5,173 nt of DNA. Origin: Candidatus Zhuqueibacterota bacterium 4484_87. Lineage in GTDB: Bacteria > Zhuqueibacterota > Zhuqueibacteria > Thermofontimicrobiales > Thermofontimicrobiaceae. Below are positions 1 to 5,173 of this stretch, in pieces. The first letter of the stretch is position 1. Every line of letters starts with the position of its first letter. The position numbers and the translations under genes are program-made. The stretch is from positions 1-5,173 of the forward strand of contig NATN01000225.1 of assembly GCA_002085355.1 (NCBI GenBank), read 5' to 3'. Under the pieces are notes generated by a model. The model had not been told where the DNA came from, ran no database searches, and worked only from the letters and a program-made list of their open reading frames with translations.

Positions 1-559
1 CATCATTGCGACTATTGTCAATCCCGAAAACAGACCGCAGATGGCAACTGTCCGCGATGGTGTAATGCCTGTGCCTGAGCCTGATCATTCCCGCAAGGCT
101 GAAATTATCCGCGAAGAGATTACTTTTAACGACAACGACTTTGCCGTTGAAGTTTTGCGTCAGGAATTTGAAGAAAAAACCGTGGATTTAAAGAGCGCTC
201 CGATTATCGTCGCTGGCGGGTACGGCGTTGGCAGCAAGGAAAATTTCCAGCTCATCCAGGAACTCGCCGATGCTTTGGGCGGTGAAGTTGCCGGTTCGCG
301 CGCTGCAGTGGACGCTGGATTTGTGCCCAAGGAGCGGCAGGTCGGGCAAACCGGTACAACGGTGAGACCCAAACTTTACATTGCCGTGGGGATTTCCGGC
401 GCGGTTCAGCACACAGCGGGAATGAAAGACGCGAAAAAAATCATCGCGATCAACAATGATCCTGAAGCGCCGATTTTCAAAATTGCCCACTACGGCATCA
501 TCGGCGATCTCAACGAAGTCGTTCCCAAACTCATTACCCATTTTCGTAAACATCAATAA
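1..559 (+). CDS. etfA: Electron transfer flavoprotein subunit alpha, C-terminal part (5' end outside window)
   Basis: Alpha subunit of the soluble FAD-containing heterodimer that takes electrons from acyl-CoA dehydrogenases and hands them to ETF:quinone oxidoreductase. The reading frame is open from nucleotide 2, upstream of the ATG at 41. The upstream residues (NPENRPQMATVR) match the conserved interior of EtfA, so this ATG is internal and the gene is truncated by the window edge. The visible 185 residues are the end of domain I plus the whole FAD-binding domain. Seen: GGYGVGS (near nt 215-235), GSRAAVDAGF (near 293-322), QVGQTG (338-355), and LYIAVGISGAVQHTAGM followed by IIAIN, which fits the PROSITE EtfA signature (PS00696) exactly. 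NNDPEAPIF and YGIIGDL follow. The FAD domain closely resembles mitochondrial ETFA. One oddity is His where many relatives have Asp in the ADYG segment (here AHYG). The beta subunit gene is normally next to etfA and presumably lies upstream. Whether this ETF is bifurcating cannot be judged without EtfB. Confidence 0.96.
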   Translation, partial: IIATIVNPENRPQMATVRDGVMPVPEPDHSRKAEIIREEITFNDNDFAVEVLRQEFEEKTVDLKSAPIIVAGGYGVGSKENFQLIQELADALGGEVAGSRAAVDAGFVPKERQVGQTGTTVRPKLYIAVGISGAVQHTAGMKDAKKIIAINNDPEAPIFKIAHYGIIGDLNEVVPKLITHFRKHQ

Positions 560-595
560 AATCGGACGAAAAGACTGAAAGATAAAGGAAAGATC

Positions 596-2326
596 ATGGC
601 AAATTTTTATTTGGATAATGCGGATATTCAATTTCTCATGAAGCATCTTGACCTGGAAGAAGTGATTCGACTCATTGAAAATGACTTCCGGGAAAAAGAT
701 GAATTTGATGAGGCCCCTCGAAATGTCGAGGAAGCAAAAGAAAATTACCACCTCGTCCTGTCCAGTCTGGGCGAGATGTGCGCAGAAAAAATCGCTCCCG
801 AAGCCCCTGCTGCAGACGAAGAAGGTGCAAAATTCTGGGAAGGAAATGTGTTCTATTCCATTCCCACACAAAAAGCGATGAAATTGCTCAGAGATGCGGA
901 ATTGATGGGATTCACCCTGCCGCGAAAATACAGCGGATTAAATTTTCCTGTGACTATTTATTCCATCGCCATCGAATTGGTCTCGCAGGCGGAAGCCGGA
1001 TTGCAGAATGTTTTCGGTTTGCAGGAAATTGCAGCTACGATCAATGAATTTGCAGACGAAGAAATCAAGGCAAAATATCTGCCGTTATTTGCCTCAGGGA
1101 AAGTCACCGGCGCCATGGTACTCACCGAGCCGGAAGCAGGTTCTGATTTGCAGGCTGTTCAACTGAAAGCGACTTTTGATGAAAAAGAAAATTGCTGGCG
1201 GCTGAAAGGAAACAAACGTTTCATTACAAACGGCAATGCGGATGTAGCGCTGATTTTGGCGCGATCTGAACCCGGTACTTCCGACGGACGCGGATTGTCC
1301 ATGTTTTTATATGAGCGTGACGAGACGGTGGTCGTCCGACGTATTGAAAATAAATTGGGCATTCACACTTCTCCGACTTGCGAACTGCAATTTAATGACA
1401 CCAAAGCAATCTTAATCGGAAAACGCCGCATGGGACTGATCCGTTACGTGATGGCTCTGATGAACGGCGCCAGACTGGGAATCGCCTGCCAGGGTCTCGG
1501 AATTGCGCAGGCTGCTTACAACGAGGCACTGAAATATGCTGAGGACAGGGAGCAATTCAAGAAAAAAATTATCGACATGCCGCCGGTTTTTGACATGCTG
1601 GCAAATATGAAGATGAAGATTGAAGCGGCGCGTGTCTTGACTTACGAGACATCGATCATTGTGGACAAAAAGAAACTGCTGGAACACAAAATTGCCCATA
1701 GCGAGCAAAGAAATCCGGAAGACAAAAAGAAGCTCAAATATTACGACGCGTTGGCAGCCACTCTGACGCCTATGGCAAAATATTATGCCTCGGAAATTGC
1801 CAATGAAGTGGCGGATGATGCGATTCAGATTCACGGCGGCACTGGCTACATGAAAGAATTCAACGTGGAGCGTCATTATCGGGATGCGCGAATCACCAAT
1901 ATTTACGAAGGCACATCTCAATTGCAGGTTGTTGCAGCCATCGGCGGCGTGCTGACGCGCGCGCTGGAACCGGAGTTTGAACATTTGATGAATTTGATCG
2001 CGGATTCCGAGCAGAAAGTTCATCTGGACGAACTGAAAAAATGCCGCGAGCGGCTCGATCAGGCGATTGATTTTGTGAAAGAAAAAAATGACTCAGATTA
2101 CACTTCGTATTACGCCAGAAACCTGGTGGATATGGCAATGGAACTTTACATTTCGCTGCAACTCTTGTATTTCGCGCGTTACAGCGAGCACAAAAATCTC
2201 ATCGCGGAGCAGTTTCTGACACAAACAATTCTGAATAGCGAGCAATATCACGCCCGCGTCACCAGCGGCAGACGCCTGGTGCTGGAACGCTATCGCGACA
2301 TAATTTATGACTCTGTTGAACAATAA
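596..2326 (+). CDS. Acyl-CoA dehydrogenase, large (~580-600 aa) type with C-terminal helical extension
   Basis: FAD-dependent alpha,beta-dehydrogenation of an acyl-CoA thioester, with ETF as electron acceptor; cytoplasmic or loosely membrane-associated. The family is unmistakable: LTEPEAGSD (176-184, signature 1), GNKRFITNG (205-213), REQF (318-321; the Arg usually contacts FAD), QIHGGTGYM to RD (411-430, signature 2) and IYEGTSQLQ, whose Glu438 is at the position of the catalytic base of medium- and short-chain dehydrogenases. At 576 residues it is about 200 longer than the ~380-residue classical enzymes. The extra length is an N-terminal helical region, a Lys/Glu-rich insert (about 357-380) and about 138 residues after the catalytic Glu. 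This layout resembles the group containing DmdC-like (3-methylmercaptopropionyl-CoA) dehydrogenases and other bacterial 600-aa enzymes. Substrate cannot be read from sequence, so no symbol is given. AAGGAA at 585-590, 5 nt before the ATG, supports the start. It lies 36 bp after etfA, so the two are probably one operon. Confidence 0.95.
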   Translation: MANFYLDNADIQFLMKHLDLEEVIRLIENDFREKDEFDEAPRNVEEAKENYHLVLSSLGEMCAEKIAPEAPAADEEGAKFWEGNVFYSIPTQKAMKLLRDAELMGFTLPRKYSGLNFPVTIYSIAIELVSQAEAGLQNVFGLQEIAATINEFADEEIKAKYLPLFASGKVTGAMVLTEPEAGSDLQAVQLKATFDEKENCWRLKGNKRFITNGNADVALILARSEPGTSDGRGLSMFLYERDETVVVRRIENKLGIHTSPTCELQFNDTKAILIGKRRMGLIRYVMALMNGARLGIACQGLGIAQAAYNEALKYAEDREQFKKKIIDMPPVFDMLANMKMKIEAARVLTYETSIIVDKKKLLEHKIAHSEQRNPEDKKKLKYYDALAATLTPMAKYYASEIANEVADDAIQIHGGTGYMKEFNVERHYRDARITNIYEGTSQLQVVAAIGGVLTRALEPEFEHLMNLIADSEQKVHLDELKKCRERLDQAIDFVKEKNDSDYTSYYARNLVDMAMELYISLQLLYFARYSEHKNLIAEQFLTQTILNSEQYHARVTSGRRLVLERYRDIIYDSVEQ

Positions 2327-2345
2327 TGCCCATTGATTGAAAACC

Positions 2346-2389
2346 TCAGGCTGCGATGGTGGTAGCAACTGACCAGCATCGCAGCTTGA
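2346..2389 (+). terminator. Long hairpin after the etfA-acyl-CoA dehydrogenase operon, probable terminator
   Basis: An 18-bp stem (2346-2363 with 2372-2389) closes an 8-nt loop (AGCAACTG). All positions pair except one G.G mismatch (2359/2376), and there is one G-U pair (2349/2386). It begins 19 nt after the dehydrogenase stop codon. The downstream T-run is weak and late (CTTTTC, Ts at 2397-2400), so this is not a textbook Rho-independent terminator. It could instead be a 3' stabilising hairpin or a Rho-dependent end. The position, after a stop codon and before an AT-rich promoter region, favours a transcript end. Confidence 0.55.
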
Positions 2390-2608
2390 ATATCGCTTTT
2401 CGACATATCCTCATATCACACCACAAATACAACAATTTCACAATAAAAATTCTTTTTAATTTTTCATTTTGATTCATCAAATTTTTTTCCTATATTTTTT
2501 TTAAAAAAACAGAAAAGACAGAAACAAAACCGCTTGATTCTGAAGAAAAATTAAAAGACAAAACAAATTTATCTCACAATCAATTTTCATTCAACACAAA
2601 ATAAAATA
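2390..2608. other. AT-rich intergenic stretch between the operon end and the Omp85 gene
   Basis: No gene is visible here. The stretch contains the candidate promoter, a T8A7 tract (2495-2509) likely to bend or soften the DNA, and an A/C-rich leader. AAAAGACA occurs twice in the leader, 40 bp apart (2513-2520 and 2553-2560), each copy followed by a similar AAACAAA stretch. This may be only low-complexity resemblance. There is no recognisable riboswitch fold and no Shine-Dalgarno-like sequence near 2609. Confidence 0.6.
2469..2496 (+). promoter_or_regulatory. Candidate sigma70-type promoter for the Omp85 gene
   Basis: TTGATT (2469-2474) and TATATT (2491-2496) are separated by 16 bp, matching the -35 and -10 consensus at 4/6 and 5/6. 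Transcription would start near 2503, giving an A-rich leader of about 105 nt with no obvious structure. The -35 overlaps a short inverted repeat, TTTGAT-TC-ATCAAA (2468-2481), which could be an operator. The background is very AT-rich, so a chance match is quite possible. Confidence 0.4.
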
Positions 2609-4453
2609 ATGTGCTGCCACATGACTGATTCGGTTGAAAATAATTTCCCAAATGACGCAAGCGCCCATCTAACCAGAAGCAAGACGCAGCTCTGCATTGC
2701 TGCTTTTGCATTTGTTTTGGCAATTCACTCTCTCTTGCTTTCTGCCATGCCGCTCTTTTGTCAAACCGATTCTTCTTTCATTGTTTTCGATGAAATTGTC
2801 ATTTCTGGTAATCACCAGCTTTCAGTCAAGCAAATCAAACATCTTTTTACCAAAAGAAGTTATTCCCGTAAGGAATTTGAGCATTTGCTCGGGCAAATTG
2901 CTGATCTTTACCGGAACGAATCAAGACCGTTTGTTAAAATAAATGCCCGAACAAAAGAATCCACTTTATCGCTCAAGATTGATGAGGGAGTAAGATTAAG
3001 ACTGGACGCAATTTATTTGAACGTGCCGGACTCAAATTTTCACAAAGAATTGGTCCCTTTGCTCGATCTCCGCGACAGAAGTCAGGTGGCACAGACAGTT
3101 TTTTTCAATGTTGAAAATTTGCTTTCGTATCTGGAAAATCACGGCTATCCTTTTGCGCAGATTGAAATCGATAGTCTGAATTTCCAAAAAGAGCAACAGG
3201 GAAAAATTCTGGCAATTAAGTTTTTTCTGAAAATTTCGCCCGGGCAAAAAGTATATCTTGATGAAATTCACATTTCAGGAAACAATTTGACAAAAAAGAA
3301 TGTGATTTTGCGGGAGGCAAGATTGAAAATTGGTTCGCTTTTCCGGCAAAATCAGATTTCCCGTCTGCCGGAACGGCTGATGAAGACCGGATTTTTCACC
3401 GCAGTAGGGGAGCCAAAAATTGCCATTGATGAGAAGGGGAAAGGGCATCTGCTGATCGACGTCACTGAGGGCAATCCGAATCAGCTCAATGCGGTCATCG
3501 GATACACGCCCGCAGCAACGCCTGAAGAAAAAGGCTATTTCACCGGACTGATCGACATTGCATTCAAAAATTTGCTCGGCACCGGGCGCGTGCTGGAAAC
3601 TTACTGGCAAAAGAAAGACCGCCACAGTCAGGAACTGCGCTTTCATTACGTGGAGCGCTGGGCTTTCGGATATCCTGTCCATGCAGGTTTCGGATTTGAA
3701 CAGACCATTCGCGACACAACTTATGTGCGCCGCAATATCGGCGTCGATTTTGACGTGCCATTTTCCGATTTGCTGACCATTCACTCCCATTTCGGGAAAG
3801 AGTCCATTTTGCCTGATTCGCTGGGACAAATTTTGTTTACACTTCCTCGGAGCAACTCCAATTTGGTGCGCATCGGCTTCACTTACGATTCCCGGGAAAA
3901 TCCCTGGAATCCCGCGCAGGGACTATTTTATCAGACCAGATATGAATTTGCCCGAAAGAAAATATCTTCGCTTCCCGCGTCAATTACTGATTCAACAAAT
4001 TTTGCCGGTACTTTCCGCAGGGACAAGATAGAAATGGATGCCGAGCTGTTCGTGCCGACTTTCCGCTATCAAACCATTTTGTGCGGCATACACGGCAGGC
4101 AGGTCAAGTCAAAAGAAGAAAAATTATCAGTGGCAGATTTGTACCGTCTCGGCGGCACCAACACCTTGCGCGGCTACCGCGAAGATGAGTTTTTAGGCGA
4201 ACGGCTTGCCTGGCTCAATCTGGAATATCGCTATCTTTTGGGACCCCGCTCGCGGGCGTTTTTATTTTTTGATGCCGGTTACATTATGCGGACAAAGGAG
4301 GATGACAATATTTCTGAACAAACCAAATTCAGCTACGGCTTCGGTTTTCGCATTGAAACCAGGCTCGGCATTATCGGTATTGATTACGGCATTGGGCAGG
4401 GGCGCGGACTTGCCGGCGGGTTGGTGCATATCGGATTAATGAATAAATTCTAA
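2609..4453 (+). CDS. Omp85-family outer-membrane protein, three POTRA domains plus beta-barrel (TamA-like)
   Basis: Outer-membrane assembly or translocation protein of the BamA/TamA superfamily. Order of parts: a basic, hydrophilic N-terminus (1-27), a hydrophobic signal segment (about 28-49), POTRA1 (about 58-127), POTRA2 (about 128-211), POTRA3 (about 214-288) and a beta-barrel (about 291-614). POTRA1 and POTRA3 show the typical opening pattern (FDEIVISGNHQL, LDEIHISGNNLT), and POTRA3 includes the RLMKTGFF helix end. Barrel hallmarks are DSRENPWNPAQG (427-438), LGGTNTLRGY (514-523, the conserved RGY/RGF motif of loop L6), FFDAGY (553-558) and a terminal Phe614, as expected for a BAM beta-signal. 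The length (614) and three POTRAs fit TamA rather than BamA, which usually has five. No tamB-like gene is visible, so the TamA role is inferred. Start is uncertain: ATG 2609 and in-frame ATG 2621 both lack a Shine-Dalgarno, and both leave an unusually long n-region. LFC at 49-51 is not a good lipobox. Confidence 0.93.
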   Translation: MCCHMTDSVENNFPNDASAHLTRSKTQLCIAAFAFVLAIHSLLLSAMPLFCQTDSSFIVFDEIVISGNHQLSVKQIKHLFTKRSYSRKEFEHLLGQIADLYRNESRPFVKINARTKESTLSLKIDEGVRLRLDAIYLNVPDSNFHKELVPLLDLRDRSQVAQTVFFNVENLLSYLENHGYPFAQIEIDSLNFQKEQQGKILAIKFFLKISPGQKVYLDEIHISGNNLTKKNVILREARLKIGSLFRQNQISRLPERLMKTGFFTAVGEPKIAIDEKGKGHLLIDVTEGNPNQLNAVIGYTPAATPEEKGYFTGLIDIAFKNLLGTGRVLETYWQKKDRHSQELRFHYVERWAFGYPVHAGFGFEQTIRDTTYVRRNIGVDFDVPFSDLLTIHSHFGKESILPDSLGQILFTLPRSNSNLVRIGFTYDSRENPWNPAQGLFYQTRYEFARKKISSLPASITDSTNFAGTFRRDKIEMDAELFVPTFRYQTILCGIHGRQVKSKEEKLSVADLYRLGGTNTLRGYREDEFLGERLAWLNLEYRYLLGPRSRAFLFFDAGYIMRTKEDDNISEQTKFSYGFGFRIETRLGIIGIDYGIGQGRGLAGGLVHIGLMNKF

Positions 4454-4496
4454 TCTCAAAATAATTTCACAACTTCTTGTATCTGGCAGTATTCGG
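4454..4496. other. Convergent gap between the Omp85 and lipoprotein genes
   Basis: Only 43 bp separate the two stop codons. I see no stem followed by a T-run on either strand. Termination must therefore be Rho-dependent, weakly structured, or lie inside the opposing gene. Antisense overlap of the two transcripts is likely. Confidence 0.5.
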
Positions 4497-4994
4497 CTAT
4501 CTTGTCAGAGTTACTTTCAACTTTTCCCCGGAGTGGAGATAAATCGTCTTATGGACATAGGTGTTAAATTTCCGCGTTTTTCCATCACCGCGGGGAATTT
4601 CAATTTCCACAGGGGCGTACAAATAATATTTTCCTTCTCCGACTCGTTGAAATACAAATTTTCCGGAATCGTTAGTCACTGTTTTTCTGATATATTTCAA
4701 TGCCCGCAAATCCGGCTCTTCAATGGGAATACCGTTTTGCACAGTTTTGACGTAAAATTCTTCGCTGTAGCTAGTCGCCGGATTGAGAGTTACTTCACAA
4801 TCGACGCCAAATTCTTTTTTCCCGTTCGGCTTTGTGAGCATGATTTGACCTTCAATCTCAGCATCACCGGATAATTGCAGAAATTTATATTCAGCAGGGT
4901 TAAACGGCCTGCGTTTCTCTCGTTTCATTCCTGATTGCGTTGCCGCACATCCCACAAGGATGAGCAACATGATCGTTAGTCCTGTCCAGCGCAT
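4497..4994 (-). CDS. Putative outer-membrane lipoprotein with carboxypeptidase-regulatory-like (transthyretin-like) domain
   Basis: A 165-residue protein with a clear type II signal peptide: short basic start (MRW), hydrophobic core (6-14) and lipobox LVG-C with Cys16 as the lipidated residue. Ala follows Cys16, not Asp, which by the E. coli Lol rule suggests the outer membrane. A short basic linker (23-30) leads to a beta-rich domain. The features AEIEGQIML (45-53), TVTNDSGKFVFQRVGEGKYYLYA (in parts, 105-127) and VHKTIYLHSGEKLKVTL (in parts, 147-164) give the pattern of a small beta-sandwich of the carboxypeptidase regulatory-like type: a G-x-V/I opening, a Thr-x-x-x-G-x-F turn and a G-x-Y strand. 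Such domains mostly bind or scaffold; no catalytic residues are visible. GAGGA (5001-5005 on this strand), 6 nt before the ATG, supports the start. It has its own promoter. The precise role is unknown. Confidence 0.82.
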   Translation of the reverse strand: MRWTGLTIMLLILVGCAATQSGMKREKRRPFNPAEYKFLQLSGDAEIEGQIMLTKPNGKKEFGVDCEVTLNPATSYSEEFYVKTVQNGIPIEEPDLRALKYIRKTVTNDSGKFVFQRVGEGKYYLYAPVEIEIPRGDGKTRKFNTYVHKTIYLHSGEKLKVTLTR

Positions 4995-5030
4995 AAAATT
5001 TCCTCATTTTGTCATAGTTTTAACGCCAAA

Positions 5031-5059
5031 AATATAGTGAAAATTATTCACTTTGTCAA
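5031..5059 (-). promoter_or_regulatory. Strong sigma70-type promoter of the lipoprotein gene
   Basis: Read on the minus strand, TTGACA (5059-5054, 6/6) is followed by exactly 17 bp and TATATT (5036-5031, 5/6). The expected start of transcription is near 5024, giving a leader of about 30 nt that includes the GAGGA ribosome binding site. This is the best promoter in the window. It makes the lipoprotein gene an independent transcription unit. Confidence 0.75.
5036..5052. promoter_or_regulatory. Perfect inverted repeat in the -35/-10 spacer, possible operator
   Basis: AGTGAA-AATTA-TTCACT is a perfect 6-bp inverted repeat with a 5-nt centre. It occupies almost the entire spacer of the lipoprotein promoter and touches the last base of the -10. 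A dimeric repressor bound there would block RNA polymerase. No regulator gene is in the window, and I cannot assign the site to a regulator family. Confidence 0.4.
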
Positions 5060-5063
5060 GCCA

Positions 5064-5171
5064 TTAAATGGGTTTCGGCTGAATGTCCCACCAAATTTGC
5101 GGACATTTTTTGCACGGACTAATCATTTTTGGGCTCTTGGGCTGGCTTTTTTTATTGCGCTCTTTCAGAGC
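5064..5171 (-). other. Possible C-terminal end of an upstream minus-strand gene (weak)
   Basis: On the minus strand a frame is open from the window edge to a TAA at 5066-5064, 35 codons long. It encodes a Lys-rich stretch and then a PCKKCP motif followed by IWWDIQPKPI. If real, it would be the tail of a gene lying just upstream of the lipoprotein promoter on the same strand. The plus strand of the same region is also open from about 5037 to the edge (ending WALGLAFFIALFQS, hydrophobic), so openness alone proves little. I cannot identify either product. Confidence 0.18.
5082..5107. repeat. Inverted repeat AATGTCC...GGACATT
   Basis: Seven-base perfect arms (5082-5088 and 5101-5107) flank a 12-nt centre, with a T-run continuing to 5111 on the plus strand. 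It looks loosely like a terminator for plus-strand transcription, but no plus-strand gene ends nearby and the loop is large. A second short palindrome, CCATT-A-AATGG (5061-5071), lies between it and the lipoprotein promoter. Both may belong to a noncoding repeat or be remnants. Confidence 0.3.
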
Positions 5172-5173
5172 TC

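Noticed and set aside
188..871. 227-codon minus-strand reading frame across the etfA/dehydrogenase junction
   Set aside because: It lies antisense to two strongly recognised genes, its translation resembles no known family, and its Cys/Phe/His-rich composition is typical of a shadow frame.
1412..2023. 203-codon minus-strand reading frame inside the dehydrogenase gene
   Set aside because: It is antisense to conserved catalytic motifs, has no ribosome binding site that I can see, and has no recognisable domain.
2469..2480. FNR/CRP-like site TTGAT...ATCAA
   Set aside because: The half-sites are 2 bp apart, not the 4 bp needed for an FNR box, so only a generic inverted repeat is reported.
2753..2763. 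Lipobox in the Omp85 signal segment (LFC at residues 49-51)
   Set aside because: Phe at -1 and Leu at -2 do not fit the lipobox, and Omp85 barrels are normally cleaved by signal peptidase I.
3275..3829. 184-codon minus-strand reading frame inside the Omp85 gene
   Set aside because: It is a shadow of POTRA3 and the barrel start, with no family resemblance.
4533..4874. 113-codon plus-strand frame opposite the lipoprotein gene
   Set aside because: The minus strand has a signal peptide, lipobox, ribosome binding site and promoter; the plus-strand frame has none of these.
5037..5173. Plus-strand gene starting at GTG 5037 and running off the window
   Set aside because: The frame is open, but the start lies inside the minus-strand promoter, there is no Shine-Dalgarno, and the opposite strand is equally open.
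1..5173. CRISPR array, tRNA/rRNA gene, insertion sequence or defence system
   Set aside because: No regularly spaced repeats, no tRNA-like cloverleaf or rRNA segment, no transposase and no defence-related domain could be recognised on either strand.

Overview
The window is a piece of a Gram-negative (diderm) bacterial chromosome. It encodes an Omp85-family outer-membrane beta-barrel protein and a lipoprotein, together with an electron-transfer flavoprotein and an acyl-CoA dehydrogenase. Base composition is moderately AT-rich. The intergenic DNA is much more AT-rich than the genes. Two of the three visible gene starts have good purine-rich ribosome binding sites, and one promoter is nearly a perfect sigma70 type. 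The style and gene content would fit a bacterium of the FCB supergroup, such as a Calditrichota/KSB1-like lineage, but this taxonomic guess is an impression and not a demonstrated result.

Layout, left to right. Positions 1-559 (+) hold the C-terminal 185 residues of the electron-transfer flavoprotein alpha subunit (etfA), cut by the window edge. After 36 bp comes a large, 576-residue acyl-CoA dehydrogenase (596-2326, +), almost certainly co-transcribed with etfA. A long hairpin (2346-2389) follows it and probably ends this operon. An AT-rich gap (to 2608) carries a candidate promoter, a T8A7 tract and a small inverted repeat. The next gene (2609-4453, +) is an Omp85 protein with three POTRA domains and a 16-strand-type barrel, TamA-like in architecture. 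Facing it on the minus strand, 43 bp away, is a 165-residue lipoprotein with a carboxypeptidase-regulatory-like (transthyretin-like) beta-sandwich (4497-4994). Its promoter (5031-5059) has TTGACA, 17 bp, TATATT. A perfect 6-5-6 inverted repeat fills the spacer and looks like an operator. The last 110 bp contain no gene I can support. They hold an inverted repeat and short reading frames open to the window edge on both strands.

How the genes work together. The dehydrogenase oxidises an acyl-CoA and passes electrons to ETF, which would feed the quinone pool through an ETF:quinone oxidoreductase not in this window. The Omp85 protein and the lipoprotein are both envelope proteins, but they are convergent and separately promoted, so a functional link between them is only possible. 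I found no RNA gene, CRISPR array, transposase or defence gene, and nothing that amounts to a clearly new system. The best candidates for a second look are the operator-like palindrome in the lipoprotein promoter and the right-edge sequence, which could be a dispersed repeat.
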